Assembly: GCA_902768825.1 (NCBI GenBank)
Contig: CACXMR010000031.1
Location: 19,973 to 65,005, forward strand
Source: an uncultured Ruminococcus sp.
GTDB lineage: Bacteria; Bacillota; Clostridia; Oscillospirales; Acutalibacteraceae
Direction of reading: 5' to 3'
DNA length: 45,033 nucleotides
Of this stretch, positions 35,629 through 44,844 are shown in pieces. Every line of letters begins with the position of its first letter. Position 1 is the first letter of the stretch. The notes under the pieces were generated by a model. It saw nothing but the letters and a program-made list of their open reading frames with translations, had not been told where the DNA came from and ran no database searches. The position numbers and the translations under genes are program-made.

Positions 35629-36720
35629 TTATTCGCCGTTAGCAGACAGCGTTCCTGCTTCTGACAGCTGTGAAGCCCGTGCTGCCGTAATCAGGGGGTC
35701 TATCAGCTCATCCAGTGAGCCGTTGAGTATGTCGTCTATTTTGTACAGTGTCAGACCTATCCTGTGATCAGTCACCCTGCCCTGTGGGTAATTATACGTC
35801 CTGATCCGTTCGCTCCTGTCACCCGTACCCACCTGGTCATGGCGCTGGGCAGCCACCATGCTCTGCTGCTTATCTTTCTCAGCCTGCAGCAGTCTTGATT
35901 TCAGCACCTTCATGGCCTTATCCTTGTTTTTATACTGACTCCTTTCGTCCTGACACTCTACCACCAGACCCGTAGGTATGTGTGTTATCCTGATTGCAGA
36001 CTCAGTCTTGTTGATGTGCTGTCCTCCGGCTCCGCTTGCCCGGAAGGTATCTATTTTCAGCTCAGTCGGGTCAATGCTGACCTCCACGTCCTCAGCCTCA
36101 GGCAAAACCGCCACTGTGACAGTTGAGGTGTGTATCCTGCCCTGAGTCTCAGTCTCCGGAACCCTCTGTACCCTGTGGACACCGCTTTCATATTTCAGTC
36201 TCGAATAGGCTCCCTCGCCGCTGAGCATAAAGCTTATTTCCTTATAGCCCCCAAGCTCGGTGTCGGCTGCGTTCATTATCTCCATTTTATAGCCCCGCCT
36301 TACAGCATACATACTGTACATACGGAAAAGCACAGCCGCAAACAGAGCAGCCTCTTCACCTCCGGCGCCGCCTCTTATCTCCATAATGACATTTCTCTCG
36401 TCATTCGGGTCCTTTGGCAGAAGAAGTATCTTCAGCTCCTCCTCTATCCTCCTGATGTCTTCCTCCAGGGAGGCTATCTCCTCCTCAAGCATTTCCGCCA
36501 TTTCCTTGTCGGAATAATTGTCCTCCAGCATTTCCTCTGCCTCAGCCTTGTCCTGCTCCGCCTTTTTATATTCACGGTATTTGAGCGCAAGCGGCTCCAC
36601 CGACTTATATTCCTTCATTGTCTGTGCATACATTTCGGGGTCGCTTACGACCTTCTGGTCACACAGCTTTTCAGAAAGCTCCTCATATCTGTCCTCAAAG
36701 GCTTTTACACTCTCAAACAT
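35629..36720 (-). CDS. prfA: Peptide chain release factor 1
   Basis: RF1 ends translation at UAA and UAG. The 363 residues contain the stop-codon reading tripeptide PET at 188-190 (a PxT form) and the catalytic GGQ at 232-234 in [12 protein letters not shown]. The N-terminal coiled domain is normal. ATG 36720 has GAGG and AGG ribosome binding elements upstream. It follows the DUF951 gene by 35 nt. The usual downstream partner prmC, which methylates the GGQ glutamine, is not here; the paralogous membrane-protein pair occupies the position. Confidence 0.97.
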   Translation of the reverse strand: MFESVKAFEDRYEELSEKLCDQKVVSDPEMYAQTMKEYKSVEPLALKYREYKKAEQDKAEAEEMLEDNYSDKEMAEMLEEEIASLEEDIRRIEEELKILLLPKDPNDERNVIMEIRGGAGGEEAALFAAVLFRMYSMYAVRRGYKMEIMNAADTELGGYKEISFMLSGEGAYSRLKYESGVHRVQRVPETETQGRIHTSTVTVAVLPEAEDVEVSIDPTELKIDTFRASGAGGQHINKTESAIRITHIPTGLVVECQDERSQYKNKDKAMKVLKSRLLQAEKDKQQSMVAAQRHDQVGTGDRSERIRTYNYPQGRVTDHRIGLTLYKIDDILNGSLDELIDPLITAARASQLSEAGTLSANGE

Positions 36721-36755
36721 TTCCTGCCCTCACCTCTTCTTTTTTATTGAGCACC

Positions 36756-36944
36756 TCAGCTCTTAGTGATGCTTCTCAGCCCCTTTTCGACCCTGACCCT
36801 CGGCAGCATGATCTCATGTCCGCAGCCCATGCAGCTGAGCTTAAAATCCATGCCGATACGCAGCACACGAAAAAGCTTGTTGTTTTCCTTACCGCAGGGA
36901 TGGGGCTTTTTCATCTCGATAATATCACCTACAGCGATATCCAT
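36756..36944 (-). CDS. DUF951 small zinc-ribbon-like protein
   Basis: A 62-residue basic protein of the DUF951 family, common in Firmicutes. It has the expected layout: VGDIIEMKKPHPCG, then CMGCGHEIMLPR, giving three Cys and a His that could hold zinc or RNA. I place the start at ATG 36944, with AGAGG 8 nt upstream at the end of the peptidase gene. The GTG at 36953 overlaps this site. It begins 15 nt after the peptidase stop and precedes prfA. The function is not known; association with translation or DNA-binding genes is common. Confidence 0.85.
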   Translation of the reverse strand: MDIAVGDIIEMKKPHPCGKENNKLFRVLRIGMDFKLSCMGCGHEIMLPRVRVEKGLRSITKS

Positions 36945-36959
36945 ATCCTTCACCTCTGT

Positions 36960-39020
36960 TTATTTTCTTCGTATTGCTATTATGCCCACAACGAACAATC
37001 CGAAAGCTATCAATCCCAGCACCACAAATACTGTCACGACAACGCTTATCCAGCCCGATCCGTTCTCCGCTGAAACGGCAGAAGCAATGCTCTCAGAGGA
37101 TATCTCCTGTCCCGACTCCGGATGTGACGGCTGAAACACACTGCTCTCCGTCAGAGACACCTGTGAGCTCTGCTCATCCCTGCTGACCACAGAGCTTTCA
37201 TCCATGGCACTGCTTTCCTGTTGACGCTTTGCAGCATAGAAGGCATCCATTTCTCTGCCCATGCGGTCAATGTCGTAAAACCCTGAATAATTCACGCTTC
37301 CGTCGGCTGCTTTGGAGACAAAGCTCACATCCACAGGAACACCGTCATCCACGGTTTTCATATCCTTGTTCACAAATCTTGCGTAGGATGAAATAGCATA
37401 GATCACGCCGTCCGCCGTAGCTCTCTGCAAAACGGCGCAGGTGCCGCCCCCACACCGTTCTCCCATTATCATATATCCCTCATCCTTCATGATCGTCGGG
37501 AAAAGCGTGGCGCAGGAAAAGGACGACCCGCTTGTAAGCACCGCAAAATTGATGTCATCAAAGCTGACAAGCTTATCCTTTATGTCAATAACTCCGTCAA
37601 GATTTCTGTCAGTCAGATTTTTTTGTGTGACAGTCTGATCACCCAGCAGGTTCTGACCAAGGAAGCTGTAGTCTCCTATGATTATGCCCAGCACCTCATG
37701 GAGTGCAACAGTATCCCCTCCAAAATTAGTAGAGATATCCAGCACCACATTTCTCATTCCCTCTGAGCTTGCCCTGATAAGCCCGTTATAGAGTATGGAC
37801 ACGGTATCATCGGGCATAGAGCTGCTTTTGCCGCCCCAATAATCCCTCCAGCCCTGATAATCTACATCAAAGCTGTCAAAGCTTATAAGTGCTGTGCTGC
37901 CGCTGCTGAAATAATTTCCGCTGCCAAGGGCTTTATTCTTCAGCTCACTAAGATTCATATGGATCTCTTTGATATTGACGATTTTTCTGGTGTACTCATT
38001 AACCAGATCGTCAATATCGCTTATGCCGTTTGAATAATCCCTCCCGATGTCTGTGTCGTCTAACATAGACATCAAGGACTTATCTATTAGCAATCCCGTA
38101 TGTCCCCCGTCTGCAAGGTGATAATTGAACAGCCTGTCCATGCCTGCGATGTACTCTCCGGAGAGGGGGGAAAGCAGCAGCTCCTTTGTCCTGCCCTGAA
38201 GCTTTGTCAGCGCAGCGTCAAGACCGGAGCTTTTCATCTCAGCAGCAAAGGGGTTTCTGTCGCTGGGATAGCCGTAAAAATATTCAAGGGAAAACTGCAG
38301 CTCCTTATATGTCATGTCAATAACATCCTGCGGTCTCGAGCCGCTGCTCAATGAGCTGAGGCACGTAGAATCCTCGTTCCTCGCCTGTCCGCCGTTGATG
38401 TCGTCGTAATATGCCATGAAATAAATCTTTTCGTCAGAATAAACGCTTGTCACATAATCCACATTGCCAAAAAGATCGCTGAGGGTCACAAAGGGATAGT
38501 AAACCACCCCATCCTCCTCACGGATGTCAATGCCATACCTGCCAAGGTCGATGGTGACAGGCTTTGCCGGCTTGTCATAGCTTACAGACTCAGGCTTTAC
38601 AAGCAAATCTGGGCCATACATCACAAATTTTACTCCCTCCATCTTATACACAGGAGTAGCCACAAAGCTTGCCAGGTCGTCAGTGGTGAACGCATCCGTT
38701 ACCGTGTCCACCGTCGCAGCATCCCCGCACATGCTCTCAAGATAGGTATATTTGCCGCCTCCATGTGATGTGACCGTCATCTCCCCGTCAAAAAAGACCT
38801 TATAGTAAAGCTCCATGGACATATACGGCACGTTTGGCATATCATCGAAAAAAAGGCATTCCACAGTTTCATTCTCGTCCATGCTCCTGCGATAGACATG
38901 GATATCCCTTTTTTCGGCTCTCGTCTGGGGTGCAGCCTCCGCCCGTAAAAGCGGTGCCGTACCCGTCATAATTATCATTGCAGAAACTACCCATGCAATG
39001 CCCTTGGTGATACGCTTCAT
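36960..39020 (-). CDS. Membrane-anchored S41-like peptidase
   Basis: A 686-residue surface protein. It starts at ATG 39020 behind GGAGGAATAAA, the best ribosome binding site near it; 26 upstream codons are discarded. It has a signal peptide ending near AEAAPQ, an N-terminal beta-rich domain of about 190 residues, then an S41 tail-specific-protease-like region. That region has VVLDISTNFGGDT and the nucleophile loop SGSSFSCATLFP followed by GERCGGGTC. A Ser/Glu linker and one C-terminal helix (VVVTVFVVLGLIAFGLFVVGII) anchor it outside the cell. No PDZ domain is evident. It lies 22 nt after the histidine kinase gene, so it is probably part of its output or signal path. Confidence 0.85.
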   Translation of the reverse strand: MKRITKGIAWVVSAMIIMTGTAPLLRAEAAPQTRAEKRDIHVYRRSMDENETVECLFFDDMPNVPYMSMELYYKVFFDGEMTVTSHGGGKYTYLESMCGDAATVDTVTDAFTTDDLASFVATPVYKMEGVKFVMYGPDLLVKPESVSYDKPAKPVTIDLGRYGIDIREEDGVVYYPFVTLSDLFGNVDYVTSVYSDEKIYFMAYYDDINGGQARNEDSTCLSSLSSGSRPQDVIDMTYKELQFSLEYFYGYPSDRNPFAAEMKSSGLDAALTKLQGRTKELLLSPLSGEYIAGMDRLFNYHLADGGHTGLLIDKSLMSMLDDTDIGRDYSNGISDIDDLVNEYTRKIVNIKEIHMNLSELKNKALGSGNYFSSGSTALISFDSFDVDYQGWRDYWGGKSSSMPDDTVSILYNGLIRASSEGMRNVVLDISTNFGGDTVALHEVLGIIIGDYSFLGQNLLGDQTVTQKNLTDRNLDGVIDIKDKLVSFDDINFAVLTSGSSFSCATLFPTIMKDEGYMIMGERCGGGTCAVLQRATADGVIYAISSYARFVNKDMKTVDDGVPVDVSFVSKAADGSVNYSGFYDIDRMGREMDAFYAAKRQQESSAMDESSVVSRDEQSSQVSLTESSVFQPSHPESGQEISSESIASAVSAENGSGWISVVVTVFVVLGLIAFGLFVVGIIAIRRK

Positions 39021-39042
39021 TTTATTCCTCCGTCCATGCTGG

Positions 39043-40311
39043 TCACGGTTCATCCTCATCGGCAGCGTCACTGCCGTTATCAGGCAGTCTGTTGTCATTG
39101 TGAGGCAGCAGCTTGAAGAATTTTATAGTAAACTCGCTGCCCACGCCCTCCTCTGACTGCACGCTGATGTATCCTCCGCACTTCTCGATTATACTTTTTG
39201 ACAGCGCAAGGCCTATCCCCACGCTGGTATCCCCTGAGTTGCTGCCCTTATAGAATCTCTCAAATATATGCGGAAGATCCTTCTTTGATATGCCGCAGCC
39301 CGTATCTGATATTACCAGCTTTACCAACAGCGGATTGTCCTCCGCCCTGAGAGTCACCGATCCGCCCTTTTTTGTGTGCTCTATACAGTTTTTGACGATG
39401 TTTGTCACCGCCTCGCACACCCATTTCATGTCGCAGTTAAGGCTGATGTCCCCGCACTCACCCTTTACCTCGACCCCTTTATCAGCGGCTATTGCAGAGG
39501 TGTTTGATATGCTGATATTGATAATGTCCTCCACCTTCACCTTTTCGCTCTTAAAAACGATGGTGTTTGCGTCCAGCTTTGACAGTGTGAGCATAGACTG
39601 GGTCAGGAAGGTCAGGTGGAGCACCGAATTCCTGATATCACCCAAAAACTCCCTTTTCAGCTCCTCAGGCATATCGCCCTCCAGTATTCCGTCAAGCATT
39701 ATCATTATTGACGTAAGCGGCGTCTTGAGCTGGTGGGAAATATCAGCCAGGGAGTCCTTGAGCTTTTCCTTTTCCCCTGCAGAGCGCTCTGACTGTTCCC
39801 TGAGCATGACCGTAGTTTTATATATCTCACTGCTCAGCACCGAGACGTACTCCTCCTTGATGTCGTCAAAGCGCAGTCTGTAGTTTCCTCCGTTGATCTT
39901 TGAAAGGTACTGTGTCAGCTTCTTATCCTGTTTTTTCCGCAGGTTCACATACACTCCGAAGCATATCACGGAGACGCAGCCGAGTCCGAGGCAGGCTGAT
40001 ATTCCAAGAGAAACTGCCGCAGCGTAGTTGGTTTTGTTTTGAAGCACCGCTGCTTCCCTTTCGGTGATGCCGTATTTTCTCAGGACGTCCTCAGCCGAAT
40101 ATCCGCCCTCTGTAGAGTTAAGGATCTCTGCGATATCCCTTTCGTCCACATCGGGATATTTTTCCTTGACAAGGCCGACGATAGCAGAGATCGCCATTCG
40201 CTCAGAATCCATTGCGGCGGTAAGTCCTAACTGCACCAAAACCGCAGTCAGCAGCGCAAACGCCATAGTTATGACCGCAAATATTATGAAGAATTTTGAT
40301 GACAGCTTCAT
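39043..40311 (-). CDS. Sensor histidine kinase, two membrane helices
   Basis: A 422-residue kinase. Two helices (residues about 7-30 and 98-122) flank an extracytoplasmic loop of about 65 residues. That loop holds a helical, acidic stretch (KEKYPDVDERDIAEIL). Cytoplasmic parts are HAMP-like, then the H-box with His193 (DISHQLKTPLTS), N-box (EAVTNIVKNCIEH), G1 (DTGCGI) and G2 (GIGLALS). It overlaps the response regulator gene by 4 nt (ATGA). The loop is larger than in BceS-type sensors, so direct ligand sensing is possible. The signal is unknown; antimicrobial or wall stress is the likeliest theme given the neighbours. Confidence 0.93.
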   Translation of the reverse strand: MKLSSKFFIIFAVITMAFALLTAVLVQLGLTAAMDSERMAISAIVGLVKEKYPDVDERDIAEILNSTEGGYSAEDVLRKYGITEREAAVLQNKTNYAAAVSLGISACLGLGCVSVICFGVYVNLRKKQDKKLTQYLSKINGGNYRLRFDDIKEEYVSVLSSEIYKTTVMLREQSERSAGEKEKLKDSLADISHQLKTPLTSIMIMLDGILEGDMPEELKREFLGDIRNSVLHLTFLTQSMLTLSKLDANTIVFKSEKVKVEDIINISISNTSAIAADKGVEVKGECGDISLNCDMKWVCEAVTNIVKNCIEHTKKGGSVTLRAEDNPLLVKLVISDTGCGISKKDLPHIFERFYKGSNSGDTSVGIGLALSKSIIEKCGGYISVQSEEGVGSEFTIKFFKLLPHNDNRLPDNGSDAADEDEP

Positions 40312-40961
40312 TTTGCCTCCATTCTATAGCCGATGCCCTTTACGGTGCGTATCAGCTCTGTGTCCAGCTTTTGCCTGATCCTCTTTATGTAGACCGTCAG
40401 TGTATTATCGTTTACAAAATTTCCCGCAATATCCCATATCTTTTCAAGTATCAGCTCTCTTGTGACCACCTGGCCTGCGTTTTGCATCAGCATGATGAGT
40501 ATGCGGTATTCAAGAGCCGTCAGCTCCACCTCTGTGCCGTCCTTCATAACTATGTGTTTATCCGTATCCACCGAGATATTTCCCACGGTAATGACGCTTC
40601 CCTTGCCGTTAGCACTGTTATCAAAGCGCTTGATCCTTGCAAGCAGCTCCCTTGACGAGAAGGGCTTTGTGATATAGTCATCCGCTCCGAGCTCAAGCCC
40701 GCCCACGATATTATCCTCATCATCAAGCGCCGTCAGGAAGATCGCCGGAGCCTGATTGATCCTTCTGATCTCCTTGAACAAGTCAAAGCCGTTGCCGTCG
40801 GGCAGGGTAACATCCAGGATCATCAGGTCATACTCACCGCCGGAGCTTGCAATTGCGCTCTCGCAGTCCTCGCACAGTGTGACCTCATGTCCCTTTGACT
40901 TCAAAGTATATACCAGACCCTTAGAAATAATCCTGTTATCCTCAACCAGCAGAATGTGCAT
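40308..40961 (-). CDS. OmpR-family response regulator
   Basis: A 217-residue regulator with a receiver domain and a winged-helix DNA-binding domain. The phosphorylation site is Asp50 (LMILDVTLPDG), with acidic residues at VEDN and the conserved Lys in ITKPF. The C-terminal half has the OmpR/PhoB fold, with TVYIKRIRQKL as recognition helix region. The start is ATG 40961, with GGAG 9 nt upstream; a GTG one codon earlier is less likely. It precedes the kinase and the peptidase in one transcript from a consensus promoter. It is the best candidate to bind the tandem AGTGAC sites at 35596 and 44825. Confidence 0.95.
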   Translation of the reverse strand: MHILLVEDNRIISKGLVYTLKSKGHEVTLCEDCESAIASSGGEYDLMILDVTLPDGNGFDLFKEIRRINQAPAIFLTALDDEDNIVGGLELGADDYITKPFSSRELLARIKRFDNSANGKGSVITVGNISVDTDKHIVMKDGTEVELTALEYRILIMLMQNAGQVVTRELILEKIWDIAGNFVNDNTLTVYIKRIRQKLDTELIRTVKGIGYRMEAK

Positions 40962-41020
40962 CACATTTCACTCCTTATCACAAATTCTCCGCCATCACAA
41001 GGCTAATTGCCGTCACTAAT

Positions 41021-41049
41021 ATTATAATCTCTCAATAGCCCTATGTCAA
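41021..41049 (-). promoter_or_regulatory. Consensus promoter of the regulator-kinase-peptidase operon
   Basis: Minus strand: TTGACA (41049-41044), 17-bp spacer, TATAAT (41026-41021). It has no tandem AGTGAC site; only one AGTGAC half lies just downstream on the minus strand (41017-41012). Expression is probably constitutive. Confidence 0.85.
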
Positions 41050-41096
41050 ACTATCTTTCCCTTCAGCGGGGCAAAACAAATGTCATAACAAAGCAA

Positions 41097-41126
41097 AAGA
41101 GGAAAAGCCGGTAAGATACCGGCCTT
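41097..41126 (-). terminator. Terminator of the ABC transporter operon
   Basis: GCCGGTA and TACCGGC (41107-41123) form a perfect 7-bp stem with a 3-nt loop. The minus strand continues TTTTCCTCTTTTGC. It lies just after the permease stop. Confidence 0.85.
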
Positions 41127-41158
41127 TCTGGGTTGGAATATCGAAATGTGAGGAATAA

Positions 41159-44086
41159 TCAAATGTTGTCGTTGCGGATGGTCTCGATAATGTTCTGCTT
41201 GTTAAACTTTGCAATGGAGAATCTCATTATCGCAAAGAGCAGCAGGAGCACAAACAGCAGGCAGATCAGTATCGGCATCCAGGGCACCATATAGTAAACG
41301 TCCTTATATCCGTAACCGCCCATGGTGTTGCCGATTGCCCAGGCAAGACCCCAGCCGCTGAGCACTCCCAGCGGAACGCCTATGAGGAGCGACTTTGCTG
41401 TGTAGAGGGCGCTTTCGAGAAGTATCATCCTGTGAAGCTCCCTGCTTGTCGTGCCGATGGATCTCAGCATAGCAAACTCCTTCTGGCGGAGCTTCATGTT
41501 GGTGGTAACTGTATTGAACAGGTTAGTAATGCCTATGAGAGTGATGACTAAGATGAAGCTATAGACAAATATCTGAATTATCAGAAGCATTGATTTTGCG
41601 GTGCTCACAAGATGTGAATAGTTGACGACGCTATAAATGCTGTTGTTGCCGTTTTCCTGCTCCTCCTTCATCCTGTCCTCAAAGGCGTCAGGATCGCTGA
41701 CTCCGGCGTCTATATAGGCATAGCCTGTCTCACCGTATGCCTTGCTGAACGTCTCATCTGTCACGATGATGACCTTCTTTGAGTAGTTATCGCTTGCAAA
41801 GCTGGTAGCCGGTATATCCTCTATGGCGGCGGCTATCTCTATCTCCGCCTTGTGTGTCTCGGTGACTTCCTCATACAAGGAATCATAATCATATCCATCT
41901 TCGTAATATTCATCTTCGTTATTGCTGTTTTCTGCTGAGGCCTCGATCGTCTCCGGATCCTTCTCCACATATCTCACTGAGACGCACTCGCCCTTGAGCA
42001 CCAGTCCTACGGGATCCTTGAAGAGCTTAGTCTTCTCGGATTCTCTCAGAGTATAACCGTCCTCGCCACGGTCGATTATGTTATAGTTCCAGATAAAGCC
42101 CTTATCCTTGCACTGCTCATAGTCAAGGCCGCTCTTGTTGCAAAGCTCCTTGAAGCTGTCCTTATCTACAGCCATGATCCTGTAGCTCACCTTGTTATCC
42201 GCAATCACGTCCTGAGTAATGCGTGAATAATACTTTCCTCCGGGCTTTACCTCGTCACAGAGCCACTCGTCCTTTACCTCAAATTTGAAATCGTCAGAAG
42301 TATAGTTGATCCTGAACTTTGTAAGTCCTATTTCGGATGCAAGATTTTCGATATACTGCATCTGACCGTTCTTCGGGAAGAGGTAGCTATCATAGTACTC
42401 ATTGCCGCATTTTTCGTCTGCCGAGACCTGAACGGTAATGTTGTATTCGGAATTGGCTATTATGTAGTAATCCTCATTCTTCATCACGTTCATAACGTAT
42501 TCAACGCTGGAATTGATGGCAAGGAAGAGGAACACACTGACTATAATGGAGATAACCGTTGTGCGATACTGCTTGCGGCTGCGCTTCATATTCTTCCATG
42601 CGATGCTGCCGCCGATGCCGAACACCTTTGAAATCCACTTGGGTGTCTTATAGCCGTTCTTGAGCTGCTTCTTCGAGATATTGACGTCCTTGTTGCTCCT
42701 GATGGCTTCCATCGGTGAGGTGCGTGAAGCGCTCATTGCCGATGCCAGCGCCGAGAAGATTATCGTTACGATGCCGATCACCACAGCAAGGAGTATCGAA
42801 GACCAGTTCATTCCAAACACAAGGTCGTAGGAGCCGAGCTGCTCCTTAAGTAAGGTGTTTGAGAAGAACACAAGACCTGCTGCGATCCCTGTCCCCAGCA
42901 GCACTCCGAGAGGGATGCCGATAAGGCCCAGGAGGAAGGCTTCAAAGAAAACATTCTGTCTGATCTGTCTCGGAGTAGCGCCCACAGAGGAGAGCATACC
43001 ATAGAGACGGGTTTTTTCGGTGATGGAGATAGCGAAGCTGTTGCGGATGATGAAAACGCTGGCAAACATGACTATCACCATGCCGATAAGCATGACCTGG
43101 AAGGAGCTGAGGCTGAAGCCGCCGTTGTTCTGAGTAAGAATACCCTTTGCCGAAAGCAGACCGTTGTTTATACCGAAGTACATGATATGGAGAGGGTTGT
43201 TTTCAAGGGCAGCCGTTAGCTCTTCATCCGAAGTGCCGTTATACATTCCGTAGTTTGTGAGGTAACGGTCTATATTTCCTTCACCAACGCCCAAAAGCTC
43301 TGCGATAAATTCCAAATAATCCTTCTCGTACTCTTCTTTAAGGTCAACAAAGAGAATCTCTGATTTTTCCGGCTCCTTGAAGGTATATGCCCTTATAATG
43401 CTGGAGTAGGGAGAATTGGCGTAGGCGTCCGAGCTGAGGAAGCCGTTCTGGCTCTTGAGTATGCCGACCACCGTATAGGTCTTTCTTTCGGTGACCACCC
43501 ATTCCTCGTACTCGCCGAAATCGCCATAGGCATTCACGGGTATCTCACGGCCGCCAAAGAGTTCCACAAACATCTCTTCGTTGGGAGCGCCCTCTTTTAA
43601 CATACGCTTGCCGTTCTCCACCTCTATCTTGTCGCCGACCTGATACTGCTTTGCAGAGTAGCGGTTGATATCAGGTGAGAGAAGAAGCTCATCGTCCTTT
43701 TCGGGATAGCGTCCGCTGTCAAGCTTGCAGATGCTTGCGTCAAGAGTAGCATAGTTAGTGCCGTAGATCATGAAGTATTTTGTGTGGGTGTACTTGGGAT
43801 CCTCAAACCTATACTGTCCGATACTTTCAAGGGAATATATATCCTTGACCTTGCGGTTAGCCCTGATGGTGCGCATCTCCTCAGTCCCGAAATCGCCGTA
43901 AAAAAACACTTCATAATCTCCATCGCTGACCAGTGAGGAATTGTAGTTTGACAGGTCAAGGCTCGATACGATGCCTGCCACGGTAGTGATGAGCGCTACC
44001 GAAAGCATTATTCCTATTATGGTTACGATCGTCCTGCTTTTATTCATCAGCAGGTTCTTGATCGTCAGCCTTCTGAGTAGTTTCAC
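41159..44086 (-). CDS. FtsX/MacB-type ABC permease, two fused units
   Basis: A 975-residue permease. It holds two similar units, each with one helix, a large extracytoplasmic domain and three helices. The first helix is TIVTIIGIMLSVALITTVAGIV; the three-helix set near the middle includes MLIGMVIVMFASVFIIRNSF; the second unit begins TTVISIIVSVFLFLAI and ends with MPILICLLFVLLLLFAIM. This plan fits MacB-like mechanotransmission transporters acting on peptides or lipids at the outer face. The start is GTG 44086, with GAGGAGG 8 nt upstream inside the ATPase end; the gap to the ATPase stop is 3 nt. A short acidic stretch (EDEYYEDGYDYD) lies in the second outer domain. Confidence 0.9.
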   Translation of the reverse strand: MKLLRRLTIKNLLMNKSRTIVTIIGIMLSVALITTVAGIVSSLDLSNYNSSLVSDGDYEVFFYGDFGTEEMRTIRANRKVKDIYSLESIGQYRFEDPKYTHTKYFMIYGTNYATLDASICKLDSGRYPEKDDELLLSPDINRYSAKQYQVGDKIEVENGKRMLKEGAPNEEMFVELFGGREIPVNAYGDFGEYEEWVVTERKTYTVVGILKSQNGFLSSDAYANSPYSSIIRAYTFKEPEKSEILFVDLKEEYEKDYLEFIAELLGVGEGNIDRYLTNYGMYNGTSDEELTAALENNPLHIMYFGINNGLLSAKGILTQNNGGFSLSSFQVMLIGMVIVMFASVFIIRNSFAISITEKTRLYGMLSSVGATPRQIRQNVFFEAFLLGLIGIPLGVLLGTGIAAGLVFFSNTLLKEQLGSYDLVFGMNWSSILLAVVIGIVTIIFSALASAMSASRTSPMEAIRSNKDVNISKKQLKNGYKTPKWISKVFGIGGSIAWKNMKRSRKQYRTTVISIIVSVFLFLAINSSVEYVMNVMKNEDYYIIANSEYNITVQVSADEKCGNEYYDSYLFPKNGQMQYIENLASEIGLTKFRINYTSDDFKFEVKDEWLCDEVKPGGKYYSRITQDVIADNKVSYRIMAVDKDSFKELCNKSGLDYEQCKDKGFIWNYNIIDRGEDGYTLRESEKTKLFKDPVGLVLKGECVSVRYVEKDPETIEASAENSNNEDEYYEDGYDYDSLYEEVTETHKAEIEIAAAIEDIPATSFASDNYSKKVIIVTDETFSKAYGETGYAYIDAGVSDPDAFEDRMKEEQENGNNSIYSVVNYSHLVSTAKSMLLIIQIFVYSFILVITLIGITNLFNTVTTNMKLRQKEFAMLRSIGTTSRELHRMILLESALYTAKSLLIGVPLGVLSGWGLAWAIGNTMGGYGYKDVYYMVPWMPILICLLFVLLLLFAIMRFSIAKFNKQNIIETIRNDNI

Positions 44087-44089
44087 GGC

Positions 44090-44761
44090 TCATTCCTCCT
44101 CTGCAAGCTTACCGTCACTTATACGGATGATCCTGTCTGCCTCCTTGGCTATCTCCAGGTTATGTGTGATCATGATGATCGTCTGGTGGAAGGTCTTGTT
44201 TGTCATCTTGAGTATGCTTACAATATCGTCGGTTGCCTTTGAGTCAAGGTTTCCAGTAGGCTCGTCCGCAAGGAGTATTGCAGGATTGTTGATGATAGCT
44301 CTTGCTATTGAAACTCTCTGCTGCTGACCGCCCGAGAGCTGATTGGGAAGGTTCTTTTTCTTATCAGCAATGCCCAGGGCGTTCATTACCTCATCGACTC
44401 TCTCTTTATCCACGGTCCTGCCGTCCAGCTCCATGGGCAGGGTTATATTTTCCTCTGCTGTGAGGATCGGGATGAGGTTATAAAACTGATAGACTATACC
44501 GATCTGCCTTCTGCGGAAGATCGCCAGCTTATCATTGTTCATTTTATTTATTTCATTTCCATCGATGAAAATGCTGCCGCTTGTGGGTCTGTCAACGCCG
44601 CCGAGCATGTGCATAAGGGTGCTTTTACCGCTGCCGCTCTGACCGACAATTGCCACAAATTCCCCCTGCTGTACGCTCATTGAGATGCCGTCCACAGCAT
44701 TGAAGATATTTTCGCCGCTTCCGTATGTCTTTACAAGATTTTCCGTTCTGAGAATTTCCAT
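44090..44761 (-). CDS. ABC transporter ATPase, LolD/MacB type
   Basis: A 223-residue ATPase that powers the FtsX-type permease. Walker A is at 40-47 (GQSGSGKS), the signature is LSGGQQQRVSIARA, Walker B is ILLADEPTGNLD and the switch His is in IMITHN. I start it at ATG 44761 (MEILRTENLVK), 8 nt after AAAGGAG; the 39 extra codons of the longer frame run through the promoter and are rejected. The promoter (site A) has a tandem AGTGAC operator. The two-gene unit resembles antimicrobial peptide transporters found next to two-component systems. Confidence 0.95.
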   Translation of the reverse strand: MEILRTENLVKTYGSGENIFNAVDGISMSVQQGEFVAIVGQSGSGKSTLMHMLGGVDRPTSGSIFIDGNEINKMNNDKLAIFRRRQIGIVYQFYNLIPILTAEENITLPMELDGRTVDKERVDEVMNALGIADKKKNLPNQLSGGQQQRVSIARAIINNPAILLADEPTGNLDSKATDDIVSILKMTNKTFHQTIIMITHNLEIAKEADRIIRISDGKLAEEE

Positions 44762-44812
44762 ATCAAGCACTCCTTTAGCTGATCTTTGTTTGTCTGTCGC
44801 TTTCTGTAGATA

Positions 44813-44844
44813 ATAATACATGACCAAAGTGACTTCAAAGTGAC
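44813..44844 (-). promoter_or_regulatory. Tandem AGTGAC operator and -10 of the ABC transporter (site A)
   Basis: The plus strand reads ATAATA (44813-44818, the complement of a TATTAT -10), 6 bp, then CAAAGTGAC (44825-44833), TTCAA, AGTGAC (44839-44844). The repeats are 11 bp apart, as in site B, and no other -35 is present. The start point would be about 45 nt upstream of the ATG at 44761. Confidence 0.65.
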
